Source of the DNA: Nitrospinota bacterium
Lineage (GTDB): Bacteria > JADFOP01 > DATKYB01
Direction of reading: 5' to 3'
Assembly (NCBI GenBank): GCA_035528715.1
Contig: DATKYB010000051.1
Span: 1-64,000, forward strand
DNA length: 64,000 nt
This document shows positions 35,473-49,476 of the stretch, piece by piece. The position numbers and the translations under genes are program-made. How positions within the stretch are numbered: position 1 is the stretch's first letter; each line of letters starts with the position of its first letter. The notes beneath the pieces were generated by a model. The model worked only from the letters and a program-made list of their open reading frames with translations, made no database searches and was not told the DNA's origin.

Positions 35473-35502
35473 TTGACTTTGTATAACGTTTTGTAATATA
35501 GT
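35473..35502 (+). promoter_or_regulatory. Promoter for galU
   Basis: TTGACT (35473-35478), an 18-base spacer and TATAGT (35497-35502). The -10 lies inside a perfect inverted repeat (35492-35510). The galU start codon is about 85 bases downstream. Confidence 0.6.
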
Positions 35503-35510
35503 ATATTACA
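35492..35510. promoter_or_regulatory. Palindrome in the anmK/galU divergent region (putative operator)
   Basis: TGTAATATA and TATATTACA form a perfect nine-base inverted repeat around a single central G. It overlaps the galU -10 box and lies within 43 bases of the anmK start codon, a position where a dimeric repressor could control both genes. Confidence 0.5.
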
Positions 35511-35587
35511 TAAATTTAGGAAAATATTAACACTAATCTTCTCTTATGTAAATAGAGAGTTTCGGCTTGAAAATAGGAGAACATGAT

Positions 35588-36451
35588 ATGAAGATACGGA
35601 AGGCGGTTTTCCCAGCAGCAGGATTAGGAATAAGATTTCTTCCAGCGACTAAGGCATCGCCAAAAGAGATGATACCCTTGGTTGATAAACCTTTAATTCA
35701 ATATGTGATTGAGGAGGCAGTGGCTGCTGGTATTGAGGATATAATACTCGTAACGGGTAAGGATAAGAGGGCGATCGAGGATCATTTTGATACCTCTTTT
35801 GAGTTAGAATATGTATTAAAGGCAAACCGTGACTACTCTCGTCTAAAAGAAGTCCAAAAAATTTCAAACATGGTTACACTCTGTTATGTTCGTCAAAAAG
35901 AGGCGCTTGGTCTTGGTCATGCGATCTTGTGTGCCAAAGATATTGTTGGAAATGAACCCTTTGCAGTCCTATTGGGTGATGACATTATTCATTCCAGGAA
36001 ACCGTGTATAAAACAGATGATGGATATTTACGAAAAGATTCAATCATCTATTATAGCTGTAGAGAAAGTAAATAAAAAGGAAGTTCATAAATATGGTATC
36101 ATAAAACCTAAGAAATCAGGAGAAAGACTCTGGGAGATATTAGATCTCATTGAGAAACCAAAGATCGGCAATGCCCCATCGAACATGGCAATCATTGGAC
36201 GATATATATTAACACCAGAGATATTTGATTTACTTAAAAAAACAAAGCCGGACAGAAAAGGAGAGATACAGCTGACTGATGGATTGAAGCTATTACTCAA
36301 AACTCAAAAGATATATGGTTATCACTTTGAAGGCAAGAGATATGATGCAGGTGATAAGCTTGGCTTTTTAAAAGCAACAGTGGAATATGCTCTCATGCGT
36401 CCTGATCTGGGTAGTGAATTTCGAGCTTATCTTAAGGGTTTAAAATTATAA
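35588..36451 (+). CDS. galU: UTP-glucose-1-phosphate uridylyltransferase
   Basis: GalU makes UDP-glucose for envelope polysaccharides. The start at 35588 (MKIRKAVFPAAGLGIRFLPAT) has AGGAG eight bases upstream, giving 287 residues; a TTG seven codons earlier is not supported. The nucleotidyltransferase loop PAAGLGIRFLPATKASPKEMIPLVDKP is at residues 8-34, followed by QKEALGLGHAILCA and LLGDDII. Length and motifs match GalU rather than longer glucose-1-phosphate thymidylyltransferases. Confidence 0.95.
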   Translation: MKIRKAVFPAAGLGIRFLPATKASPKEMIPLVDKPLIQYVIEEAVAAGIEDIILVTGKDKRAIEDHFDTSFELEYVLKANRDYSRLKEVQKISNMVTLCYVRQKEALGLGHAILCAKDIVGNEPFAVLLGDDIIHSRKPCIKQMMDIYEKIQSSIIAVEKVNKKEVHKYGIIKPKKSGERLWEILDLIEKPKIGNAPSNMAIIGRYILTPEIFDLLKKTKPDRKGEIQLTDGLKLLLKTQKIYGYHFEGKRYDAGDKLGFLKATVEYALMRPDLGSEFRAYLKGLKL

Positions 36452-36498
36452 AGTATTAGCAGAATTTTTTAAAGGATCTTTTTAGAAGAGTTTCATTT

Positions 36499-38871
36499 AT
36501 GAAAGAAAAAAACTCCAGAAAGAAGACAGATCATAAGATTCCCAAAACATTACCTCTTTTACCTGTAAGAGATATAGTTATATTTCCCTATATGGTTACT
36601 CCTTTATTTGTTGGGAGAGAACGTTCTATACAAGGGGTGAATTATGCGCTTGCTAATGATAGGATGATAATGTTGGTTAGTCAGAAAGAACCAGATATAG
36701 AAGATCCCCAACCAGAAGATATGTACAATATTGGAACCGTTGCTACGATTGTAAGGATGCTAAAATTACCAGATGGAAGGATAAAGATTTTAGTACAGGG
36801 CTTAATAAAGGCGAGGATTTTGAAATACATTCAGCAGGATCCTTTTTCCATTGTTGACATAGAATCCATAAAAGAACCACCAGAACCTAAAAAATCATTA
36901 AAACTAGAAGCAATGATGAGGAGTATAAAAGACCAATTAGATAAGATTATTTCTTTGGGGAAGGTTATTTCTCCAGATACTTTAGTAGTGGCTGATAGCT
37001 TGGAATCACCAGGTAGACTCGCAGATCTCATAGCATCTAATATCGGACTGAAGGGTCAAGAAAGTCAGTCTATTCTTGAGATAACCGATCCAGAGAAAAG
37101 GCTAAAGAAGGTAGTTGAGTTGTTAAATAAAGAATTGGAACTTATGAACATGCAACACAAGATTCAAAACAAAGCAAAGGAAGAGATGTCAAAGACCCAA
37201 AGAGAATATTTTTTAAGAGAACAGTTAAGGGCTATTCAAAAAGAGTTAGGAGAAGTAGATGAAAAGACAGAAGAGATAAATGAGTTTAAAGATAAGATAG
37301 AGAAATCATTAATGCCTCCAGAGGTTGAGAAAGAGGCAAAAAGGCAATTAAAAAGGTTAGAGAGAATGCATCCTGACGCTTCTGAAGCTTCTGTTGTGAG
37401 AACATACTTAGAATGGTTGGTTGAAATGCCATGGAGTAAAGAAACGAAGGATAATTTAGAGATAAAAGAAGCCTCTGAAGTATTAGAGGAAGATCATTAT
37501 AATTTGGAAAAGGTAAAAGAGCGAATCTTAGAATACTTAGCGGTTAGAAAATTAAAAGAGAAAATGAAAGGTCCTATCTTGTGCTTTGTTGGACCTCCTG
37601 GGGTAGGTAAAACCTCTCTCGGCAAGTCTATAGCTCGAGCTTTGGGTAGAGAATTTATAAGGATATCTTTAGGAGGGATAAGGGATGAAGCTGAAATTAG
37701 GGGACACAGAAGAACCTATGTTGGGGCCCTACCAGGAAAGATTATTCAGGGAATTCGTCAGGCAGATTCTAATAATCCAGTCTTTATGATGGATGAAATT
37801 GATAAAATTGGGACAGATTTTAGAGGTGATCCCGCTTCTGCATTATTGGAGGTCTTAGATCCAGAACAGAACAATACCTTCACTGATCATTATTTAGGGG
37901 TTCCCCTGGATCTCTCTAATGTGATGTTTATAACAACTGCTAATCTGAGCGATCCCATACCATCTGCTCTCAAGGATAGGATGGAGATTATTAATATTTC
38001 GGGATATACTGATGAAGAAAAGCTGAAGATTGCACAAAAGTATCTGATACCAAGACAAACGAATGAAAATGGAATCGAAGGAGATTATCTAAAGATATCT
38101 AACAAGGCTTTACTAAAGATAATAAATCAGTATACAAGAGAGGCTGGTCTTAGGAATCTTGAAAGGGAGATAGCGTCTATATGCAGAAAAGTAGCAATGA
38201 AGATCGCTGAAGGAGAAAAGAAGATTTATAGAATTAATACTGAAAATCTCCAAAAATATCTTGGGGTCAGAAAATTTCCATCAGAAATAGATAAGAGCAA
38301 AGACCAAGTAGGAGTTGCTACTGGATTGGCATGGACCCTTGCAGGGGGAGAGATTATCTATATTGAGGCAACATCAATGAAGGGGAAAGGAGTATTAACC
38401 CTTACAGGACAGTTGGGAGAAGTTATGCAGGAGTCGGCTAAGGCAGCTTTGAGTTATACACGTTCGAGGTCAAAAGAACTGGGATTAAGAGACGATCTCT
38501 ATTCAAAAACAGATATTCATATCCATGTTCCAGCAGGGGCTATACCAAAAGACGGCCCTTCAGCTGGAATTACCATGGCAGCAGCATTAATCTCTTCTTT
38601 GATAAAGATACCTATAAAGAATGGTGTGGCAATGACAGGAGAGATAACCTTAAGGGGCAGGATATTGCCTATTGGTGGGATAAAGGAGAAGATATTGGCT
38701 GCAAAGAGAGCAGGAATTAAAAAAGTAATTTTACCTAAGTTAAACGAAAAGGATTTAGAAGAAGTGCCTCATAATGTAAAGAGAGGATTAGAACTCATTT
38801 TTGCAGAGGAAATGGATGAGATTTTAGATAAGTTTTTGGCAAAAAGATTAAAAAGAAAAATAAGGGCTTAG
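36499..38871 (+). CDS. lon: ATP-dependent protease La
   Basis: Lon degrades damaged and regulatory proteins in the cytoplasm. The 790-residue protein has the LON substrate domain (residues 17-205, LPLLPVRDIVIFPYMVTPLFVGRERS), a coiled region (YFLREQLRAIQKELG), Walker A GPPGVGKTS (about 368-376), the MDEIDKIG Walker B, and the catalytic KDGPSAGITM with Ser about residue 690 and the Lys in GIKEKILAAKRAGIKKV. It is followed within three bases by a possible small gene and then thiL. Confidence 0.98.
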   Translation: MKEKNSRKKTDHKIPKTLPLLPVRDIVIFPYMVTPLFVGRERSIQGVNYALANDRMIMLVSQKEPDIEDPQPEDMYNIGTVATIVRMLKLPDGRIKILVQGLIKARILKYIQQDPFSIVDIESIKEPPEPKKSLKLEAMMRSIKDQLDKIISLGKVISPDTLVVADSLESPGRLADLIASNIGLKGQESQSILEITDPEKRLKKVVELLNKELELMNMQHKIQNKAKEEMSKTQREYFLREQLRAIQKELGEVDEKTEEINEFKDKIEKSLMPPEVEKEAKRQLKRLERMHPDASEASVVRTYLEWLVEMPWSKETKDNLEIKEASEVLEEDHYNLEKVKERILEYLAVRKLKEKMKGPILCFVGPPGVGKTSLGKSIARALGREFIRISLGGIRDEAEIRGHRRTYVGALPGKIIQGIRQADSNNPVFMMDEIDKIGTDFRGDPASALLEVLDPEQNNTFTDHYLGVPLDLSNVMFITTANLSDPIPSALKDRMEIINISGYTDEEKLKIAQKYLIPRQTNENGIEGDYLKISNKALLKIINQYTREAGLRNLEREIASICRKVAMKIAEGEKKIYRINTENLQKYLGVRKFPSEIDKSKDQVGVATGLAWTLAGGEIIYIEATSMKGKGVLTLTGQLGEVMQESAKAALSYTRSRSKELGLRDDLYSKTDIHIHVPAGAIPKDGPSAGITMAAALISSLIKIPIKNGVAMTGEITLRGRILPIGGIKEKILAAKRAGIKKVILPKLNEKDLEEVPHNVKRGLELIFAEEMDEILDKFLAKRLKRKIRA

Positions 38872-38873
38872 AG

Positions 38874-38990
38874 ATGTTTCATATAAGTTCATTATTTAAA
38901 AACGGAAGATTAGCGATAAAATTGCCTAGCTCTAAAGAGATAAGAAAGTATGTTTTAAGTCAATTGAGACGCATGGTTGGATGCTTTTAA
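38874..38990 (+). CDS. Possible 38-residue small protein coupled to thiL
   Basis: A short open frame from an ATG two bases after the lon stop encodes MFHISSLFKNGRLAIKLPSS and continues to ...LSQLRRMVGCF. Its stop overlaps the thiL start codon as TAATG, which is typical of translational coupling, and TAAGGG lies about eight bases before its ATG. It has a basic, amphipathic C-terminal helix. I do not recognise it. The gap between lon and thiL is otherwise unexplained, but a 38-codon frame can occur by chance. Confidence 0.4.
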   Translation: MFHISSLFKNGRLAIKLPSSKEIRKYVLSQLRRMVGCF

Positions 38991-40009
38991 TGGAAATAAA
39001 AGAGATAGGAGAGTTTAAGTTAATTGAAAAGATGAATAGACATATTGAAACTGACGAGAGGGTCTTTCTGGGTATCGGAGATGATTGTGCTGTTACAAAG
39101 TTTGATTCTAATTCTTTACTAATAACAACCACAGATATATTGATTGAGGGAGTTCACTTTCAATTAGACCAAATCTCACCTCAACAACTGGCTTTAAAAT
39201 CCCTCGCAGTCAATCTAAGCGATATTGCATCCATGGGAGCAGTGCCTCTTTATGCACTAGTTTCTCTGGGTATCCCTTCATATATAACGGTAGAGTTTAT
39301 AGACGATTTTTATAAAGGGTTGAGTGAGTATAGCAGAAAATACAATGTATCGATTATTGGAGGAGATACTGCTTTATCAAAATCAGGATTGATAATTAAT
39401 ATTGTATTATTAGGGAGGCAGTTTCAAGATCTTATCATTACCAGAGGGGGAGCTCAAGTCGGAGATAGTATCTTTGTGACAGGTACTTTAGGAGATTCTT
39501 TTGCAGGGTTAAAAGTTTTTGATATAAAGAAGAAAGATAAGATAAGCCCGAGACTTGAAAAATCTGCAGATTTTGTTATCAAAAGACACTCTTTTCCATC
39601 TCCAAGAATTGAGGAGGGAAAATTTTTAGCAGAGAATCAATTAGCCTCTTCTATGATAGACCTGAGTGATGGTATCGCTTCAGATATAAAGAGAATATCT
39701 GAGCAGAGTAAGGTTGGTGCAAGAATTCTTACAGAATCTATTCCAATCTCTAAAGAGATGAAAGAGTTGGTTAATTCTTTTGGAGAAGACCCTTTAGAAT
39801 TTGCTCTTTACGGAGGAGAAGACTACGAGCTTTTATTTACGGTCAGGAAGCAAGACTTAGAAAGATTGACGACATTGAAAGAATCTCTCAATACTCCTAT
39901 ATCTCATATTGGAGAAATAGTGAAATTGGAAGAGGGGATAAATCTCGTACAGAAGGATAATACTTTATTCCCTCTGAACAGGACAGGGTATGAACATTTC
40001 AAAAGTTAA
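38990..40009 (+). CDS. thiL: Thiamine-monophosphate kinase
   Basis: ThiL phosphorylates thiamine monophosphate to the active coenzyme TPP. The 339-residue form starting at 38990 begins MEIKEIGEFKLIEKM; an ATG at 38981 is in frame. PurM-like motifs are present: FLGIGDDCAV (about 30-39), TTDILIEGVHF, LAVNLSDIASMGAVPLYALVSLG, IIGGDTALS and MIDLSDGIASDIKRI, with YGGEDYELLF near the end. No other thiamine genes are in the window. Confidence 0.96.
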   Translation: MEIKEIGEFKLIEKMNRHIETDERVFLGIGDDCAVTKFDSNSLLITTTDILIEGVHFQLDQISPQQLALKSLAVNLSDIASMGAVPLYALVSLGIPSYITVEFIDDFYKGLSEYSRKYNVSIIGGDTALSKSGLIINIVLLGRQFQDLIITRGGAQVGDSIFVTGTLGDSFAGLKVFDIKKKDKISPRLEKSADFVIKRHSFPSPRIEEGKFLAENQLASSMIDLSDGIASDIKRISEQSKVGARILTESIPISKEMKELVNSFGEDPLEFALYGGEDYELLFTVRKQDLERLTTLKESLNTPISHIGEIVKLEEGINLVQKDNTLFPLNRTGYEHFKS

Positions 40010-40044
40010 GTAATTTCTCTATATAAGGAATAAGGAATAAGGAT

Positions 40045-41292
40045 TTGGATCCATCCCTTTTATTACGTTTAATTCTCTTAATCTTTTTGCTTTTGTTATC
40101 TGCCTTTTTCTCTGGTTCTGAAACAGCCCTTTTTTCAATTAATAAACATCAGATAAGAAAGTTTGAGGCAAGCAATAAGCTTTCCTGCCGGTGGGCATAC
40201 TCTTTATTGAAAAATCCAAAAAATTTAATTATCACCCTATTGATAGGCAATGAGTGTGTAAATGTAGCAGTCTCAGTTACAATCACATCAATCATTTTAA
40301 GTTTTTACGGAAATGTATATCTGGCTATTATAATCGGATTAACCCTTTTATTAATATTTGGTGAAACAGTGCCAAAGACTCTTGGGATAATCTTTCCTGA
40401 AAAGTTTTCCCTATTAGTTGCAGGCCCCTTGAAACTTTTTTCTAAATTAATCAGACCCTTGAGAAAAGCTCTTGCGAAATTTGTTGATTTGGTGGGGCGC
40501 CTATTTGGTTTTCAATCAAAGGATTTGGGTTATGCAATTACAGAGGATGAGTTTAGAACCCTTGTTGATGTAGGACATGATGAGGGTGTCTTAGAGGTAG
40601 AAGAAAAGGAATTGATACATAAGGTATTTGAGTTTGGAGACACAAAGGTTTCTGAGGTTATGACACCCAGAACAGATATCTTTAGTATTGATATCGAAGA
40701 AAAGCCAGAAGAGATATTCTTGAAGTGTAAAGATACCCTTTTTTCTAGGATTCCTGTTTATGAGGAGAGCCTTGATAAAATAGTTGGCATACTCTACATA
40801 AAAGATCTCTTAACCTTCTATAGGAAAGATGTAAAGGAATTCAAATTGAAAGAATTTTTACATTCGCCATACTTTATTCCTGAAACAAAAAATGTAAATG
40901 AGCTGCTTAAGGAATTTCAGGCAAATAAGATCCACATGGCAATCGTAATGGATGAGTATGGAGGGGTTTCTGGACTGGTTACAATGGAGGATTTATTAGA
41001 AGAGTTGGTTGGAGAGATAACCGATGAATTTGATAAAGAAGAGAGTCTGATAAAGAAAATAGATGGAAATATATATAAGGTGTCTGCAATGATGCCGATT
41101 GATGAATTTAATGAAGTAATGAATTGTAAGATCGAAAGCAAAGATTTCGATACAATTGGAGGCTATATCTTTCATCTCTTTGGTAAGTTGCCTAAAAAAG
41201 GGGATTTAATCAGCTATGATGATTTTGTTTTTAAAGTTGAAAGGATGAAAGGCACGAGAATATTAGAGCTGAGGGTTGAAAGGAGGAAATGA
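40045..41292 (+). CDS. CNNM/CorC-type membrane protein (DUF21, CBS pair, CorC domain), first copy
   Basis: This 415-residue protein belongs to the HlyC/CorC family. An N-terminal DUF21 membrane domain (spans at residues 5-25, 65-90 and 95-115, with FSGSETALFSINKH) is followed by a CBS pair (VMTPRTDIFSIDIEEKPEEIF ... MAIVMDEYGGVSGLVTMEDLLEELVGEI) and a CorC/HlyC C-terminal domain. Such proteins are linked to magnesium or cobalt efflux and are not true haemolysins in most cases. The TTG start (MDPSLLLRLI) follows AAGGAATAAGGAT. A paralogue lies directly downstream. Confidence 0.9.
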   Translation: MDPSLLLRLILLIFLLLLSAFFSGSETALFSINKHQIRKFEASNKLSCRWAYSLLKNPKNLIITLLIGNECVNVAVSVTITSIILSFYGNVYLAIIIGLTLLLIFGETVPKTLGIIFPEKFSLLVAGPLKLFSKLIRPLRKALAKFVDLVGRLFGFQSKDLGYAITEDEFRTLVDVGHDEGVLEVEEKELIHKVFEFGDTKVSEVMTPRTDIFSIDIEEKPEEIFLKCKDTLFSRIPVYEESLDKIVGILYIKDLLTFYRKDVKEFKLKEFLHSPYFIPETKNVNELLKEFQANKIHMAIVMDEYGGVSGLVTMEDLLEELVGEITDEFDKEESLIKKIDGNIYKVSAMMPIDEFNEVMNCKIESKDFDTIGGYIFHLFGKLPKKGDLISYDDFVFKVERMKGTRILELRVERRK

Positions 41293-41296
41293 AGTT

Positions 41297-42544
41297 TTGG
41301 ATTTTCTCTTAACAATAATCATTATTTTATTGTGCTTGGCAAGCGAGGCATTTTTTTCTGGTTCAGAGATTGCAATTGTTTCTTCCGATAAAATCAGATT
41401 AAAAAATAAATCAGAAGAGGGATTACGATCTGCTAAGCTTGTAGAAAAAATGTTAGAAAAACCGGAATATCTATTAGCTACTACTCTGGTAGGGACAAAT
41501 TTATCGTTAGTAATCAATACGGTAGTGGCTACATCAACAATGATTTATCTATTTGGTGCAAAAGGCGAGTTATATTCTCTTATTCTAATGTCTCTTTTAG
41601 TTTTAAACTTTGGTGAAATTCTCCCAAAAACCATATTTCAACATTATGCTGATAAACTCTCTCTTCGAGTCATTTACCCTATAAGATTTATGTCTTATTT
41701 GTTCTATCCAGTTATATTTATCCTGACAAGAATAACAAATTTTATCATTACATTCACACATGGAAAGATCAGTTCTAAAAATCCTTTTGTTACAAAGGAA
41801 GAGTTAGAGCATATTGTTAGAACGGGTGTCAAAAAAGGGAGTGATATAAAGGGTGAAGAAAAGAAAATGATAAAGAAGATATTTGGCTTTAGTGATACAA
41901 CAGTAAAGGAGACTATGGTTCCTTTAGTAGATATTGTTGCACTAAGAGAAACATCTTTAGTGGAAGATGTGGTCAATATAGCTGAGAAATTTGGCTACTC
42001 GAGGATTCCTATATATAGCGAAAAAATATATAATATTATTGGTATAATAAATGTGTATGATGTTTTATTACTGCCAAAAGAGGAGAAAAAGATTTCTAAT
42101 ATTATTCGTCCAGTTTATTATGTTCCTGAATCTAAAAGAATAGACGATCTGTTAAAAGAATTTCAACGGGAAGGATTGCAGTTAGCTGTTGTCGTCGATG
42201 AATATGGGGGAACAATAGGAATTGTTACATTAGAAGACCTATTGGAAGAGATCGTCGGGGAGATACATGACGAATATGATTCAGAAAAGATTCTTTATGA
42301 AAGACTTGCTGATGGAAGTTGTTTAATCGATGCGAGGATGGAGATAGATGCCATAAATGAAAGATTAGGTTTTAATCTACCAAAAGGGGATTATGAAACC
42401 CTTGGAGGATTTGTTATTGATTACCTCCAGAGGATTCCTAAGATAGGTCGCATTATTAAATATGAAGATTTATCGTTAAAGATTGAAGATGCAAGTGATA
42501 GGAGAGTAAAGAGTATCAAGATCAGCAGAAATAAAGAGGGATAA
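41297..42544 (+). CDS. CNNM/CorC-type membrane protein, second copy
   Basis: This is a paralogue of the preceding gene. The TTG at 41297 ([24 protein letters not shown]) is my chosen start because it gives 415 residues, exactly the length of the first copy, and the same TTG-GAT opening; AGGAGG lies 12 bases upstream. It has DUF21 spans, a CBS pair ([16 protein letters not shown] ... [32 protein letters not shown]) and the CorC domain. Two diverged copies in tandem suggest that they form a heterodimer or have separate ion specificities; this is inference only. Confidence 0.88.
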   Translation: MDFLLTIIIILLCLASEAFFSGSEIAIVSSDKIRLKNKSEEGLRSAKLVEKMLEKPEYLLATTLVGTNLSLVINTVVATSTMIYLFGAKGELYSLILMSLLVLNFGEILPKTIFQHYADKLSLRVIYPIRFMSYLFYPVIFILTRITNFIITFTHGKISSKNPFVTKEELEHIVRTGVKKGSDIKGEEKKMIKKIFGFSDTTVKETMVPLVDIVALRETSLVEDVVNIAEKFGYSRIPIYSEKIYNIIGIINVYDVLLLPKEEKKISNIIRPVYYVPESKRIDDLLKEFQREGLQLAVVVDEYGGTIGIVTLEDLLEEIVGEIHDEYDSEKILYERLADGSCLIDARMEIDAINERLGFNLPKGDYETLGGFVIDYLQRIPKIGRIIKYEDLSLKIEDASDRRVKSIKISRNKEG

Positions 42545-42579
42545 CGAAAGTTTTTTACATTAAGATTTGGAGATTATTC

Positions 42580-43806
42580 GTGAATCTTAAAGAACAGTTA
42601 AGAATAATAGAAAAAGGCACGGTTGAGATTATTAATAAAGAGGAGCTGATTAAAAAGGCAAAAGAATCGCAAGAATCAAAGAGGCCTTTAAATATCAAGG
42701 CGGGATTTGATCCAACTTCTCCGGATATTCATTTAGGTCATACACTCCTCTTAAGTAAGCTAAAGCAATTTCAACAATTAGGGCACAATGTAATTTTTTT
42801 AATTGGAGATTTTACAGCCATGATTGGAGACCCAAGTGGCAAGAATGAGACAAGGCCGGTATTAACAAAAGATGAAATTATAAAAAACTCAAAAACATAT
42901 CAAAATCAGATATTTAAGATCCTAGACCCCCAAGAGACAAAAATTGTCTATAATAGTGATTGGATGGAGGAAATGAGTGCAGAGTTCCTCATAAAATTAT
43001 GTGCTACTTATACGGTTGCAAGAATGTTAGAGAGGGATGATTTCTTGAAAAGATATAAAGAACAAAGGCCGATAACTATTCATGAGTTTCTCTACCCTCT
43101 AATCCAAGGATATGATTCAGTAAAATTAAAAGCAGATATAGAAATAGGTGGAACAGACCAAAAATTTAATCTGTTGGTTGCCAGAGAAATACAAAGAACA
43201 TATGGATTAGAGCCTCAGGTCATCATTACGTTGCCTATTTTAGTAGGAATTGATGGAAAACAAAAAATGAGTAAAAGTCTTGGAAATTATATAGGTATTG
43301 ATGAATCTCCCAAAGAAATATTTGGGAAGATTATGTCCATAAATGATCAATTGATGATGACATATTATGAGACAATAAGTGAATTAACCGATGATGAAAT
43401 AGAAAAAATAAGAAAAGATATAGAAAAAAACAGATTAAATCCAAAACAAGCAAAGATAAAGTTAGCAAAAGAAATTGTAGAAAGGTTTTACAATAAAGAA
43501 TTGGCTGAGAAAGCCGAGGAAGAATTTAATAAGATTTTTACTCAAAAGGATTTTCCTGAAAATGCCCCAAAAACAACTTGGCCATATCAAGAGGAGGAAA
43601 AAAAGCTTACTATCATTTTGAAAGAAAATGACTATGTTGATGTAGGGAGCAGCTCTGAAGCCGTACGCCTTATAAAACAAGGGGCTATTACAGTAAATGA
43701 GCAAAAAATCAGTGATATAGATTATAAATTAAATAGTAATGAAGAATATCGAATAAAGGTTGGTAAAAGGCAGTTTCTTAAGATATTTCCAAGGAAGTAT
43801 AAATAA
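42580..43806 (+). CDS. tyrS: Tyrosyl-tRNA synthetase
   Basis: TyrRS charges tRNA-Tyr. The 408-residue protein starts at GTG. It has [22 protein letters not shown] with HLGH as the HIGH motif (about residues 47-50), the [14 protein letters not shown] region, KMSKSLGN (about 229-236), and a C-terminal S4 RNA-binding domain ([21 protein letters not shown]). The motif form is the bacterial TyrZ/TyrS type. It is the last plus-strand gene before the rRNA operon. Confidence 0.97.
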   Translation: MNLKEQLRIIEKGTVEIINKEELIKKAKESQESKRPLNIKAGFDPTSPDIHLGHTLLLSKLKQFQQLGHNVIFLIGDFTAMIGDPSGKNETRPVLTKDEIIKNSKTYQNQIFKILDPQETKIVYNSDWMEEMSAEFLIKLCATYTVARMLERDDFLKRYKEQRPITIHEFLYPLIQGYDSVKLKADIEIGGTDQKFNLLVAREIQRTYGLEPQVIITLPILVGIDGKQKMSKSLGNYIGIDESPKEIFGKIMSINDQLMMTYYETISELTDDEIEKIRKDIEKNRLNPKQAKIKLAKEIVERFYNKELAEKAEEEFNKIFTQKDFPENAPKTTWPYQEEEKKLTIILKENDYVDVGSSSEAVRLIKQGAITVNEQKISDIDYKLNSNEEYRIKVGKRQFLKIFPRKYK

Positions 43807-43845
43807 CAGATAATTTAAGATAAGTTATTATAATACTTTGACATA

Positions 43846-43874
43846 TTGACAAGGAGAGTAAAAGTTATTATATT
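43846..43874 (+). promoter_or_regulatory. rRNA operon promoter P1
   Basis: A perfect -35 TTGACA (43846-43851), a 17-base spacer and TATATT (43869-43874), about 170 bases before mature 16S rRNA. Confidence 0.7.
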
Positions 43875-43920
43875 TTAAAGACAGATTCTCATTCATTCTG
43901 CTGTATAATTGATATTTTTC

Positions 43921-43949
43921 TTGACAAACTTGAGAGGTAAAGTTAATAT
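43921..43949 (+). promoter_or_regulatory. rRNA operon promoter P2
   Basis: A second perfect TTGACA (43921-43926), a 17-base spacer and TAATAT (43944-43949). Together with P1 it gives the tandem-promoter arrangement usual for rRNA operons. Confidence 0.7.
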
Positions 43950-43968
43950 AATTATCTTTCTTAAATTA

Positions 43969-43982
43969 TTGTTCTTTGAAAG
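43969..43982 (+). promoter_or_regulatory. boxA-like antitermination site (16S leader)
   Basis: TTGTTCTTTGAAA matches the boxA consensus TGCTCTTTGAAA closely. A second copy stands before 23S at 46039. It is expected to recruit Nus factors to the nascent transcript. Confidence 0.65.
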
Positions 43983-44043
43983 CTTAATAAGAGATGCATT
44001 GCCAATTTGTGGGTTCAAACAATTCCATTTAAATTTAATCTAA

Positions 44044-45603
<1,560 letters not shown>

Positions 45604-45623
45604 CTAAGGAGAAAACGATGAGA

Positions 45624-45645
45624 AAGAAAGATTGAAATCTTTCTT
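45624..45645 (+). other. Short hairpin after 16S rRNA (spacer)
   Basis: AAGAAAGATT and AATCTTTCTT form a perfect ten-base-pair stem with a two-base turn, 20 bases after the 16S end. It is probably a processing or spacer structure. Confidence 0.5.
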
Positions 45646-45769
45646 ATCTGATTGTTCTTCTAGATCGATAACTCATAATGAAGTAATGCATCTCTTATTG
45701 TTTAAAAAGTAATATATAGCAATTTTTTTTAGGGCATAGGCCTTAATTTAACAACCTATAGAATTAGTA

Positions 45770-45846
<77 letters not shown>

Positions 45847-45884
45847 TTATTTTTGCTATTTAATATCAAGATTATTAGATATCT

Positions 45885-45960
<76 letters not shown>

Positions 45961-45966
45961 ATTTTA

Positions 45967-46022
45967 GCCAGTAATCAGTATCCAGGAACCTAAAAAATGG
46001 TTACTGGATACTGAGTATTGAC
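45967..46022. repeat. Long imperfect hairpin between tRNA-Ala and 23S
   Basis: GCCAGTAATCAGTATCCAG (45967-45985) is nearly complementary to CTGGATACTGAGTATTGAC (46004-46022), and inner AACC/GGTT bases extend the stem around a TAAAAAAT loop. The total is about 24 pairs with three mismatches. It may be an RNA processing structure or a small dispersed repeat inserted in the spacer. Confidence 0.55.
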
Positions 46023-46038
46023 TAAAAGGAATTGTTAT

Positions 46039-46050
46039 TGTTCTTTGAAA
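46039..46050 (+). promoter_or_regulatory. boxA-like antitermination site before 23S
   Basis: TGTTCTTTGAAA repeats the boxA-like sequence of the 16S leader, 60 bases before 23S rRNA, which is a usual second position. Confidence 0.6.
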
Positions 46051-46110
46051 ATTGAATAGATTTGGGTAATCAAAAGCATCTTAATGTAGCTTACATTTAA
46101 AAAAAATTAT

Positions 46111-49165
<3,055 letters not shown>

Positions 49166-49210
49166 ATAATATAAAATATTCTTTTAGATCCAAATTTTAG
49201 AAATTATATT

Positions 49211-49328
<118 letters not shown>

Positions 49329-49330
49329 TA

Positions 49331-49362
49331 AAAAAACCTGCAATATCTTGCAGGTTTTTTTT
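49331..49362 (+). terminator. rRNA operon terminator
   Basis: AACCTGCAA and TTGCAGGTT form a nine-base-pair stem with a four-base loop, directly followed by eight T bases. This is a textbook intrinsic terminator three bases after 5S. Confidence 0.93.
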
Positions 49363-49476
49363 ATAATTTTGTTAAGAATCTTAAAAAAGCTTTTTTCTTT
49401 ACTTTATTTTTTAAATTTGCTAAAAAGGTTTTATGAATAGTATTAATTTTCTTATTTTTTAAGAGGTGAAGTATTT

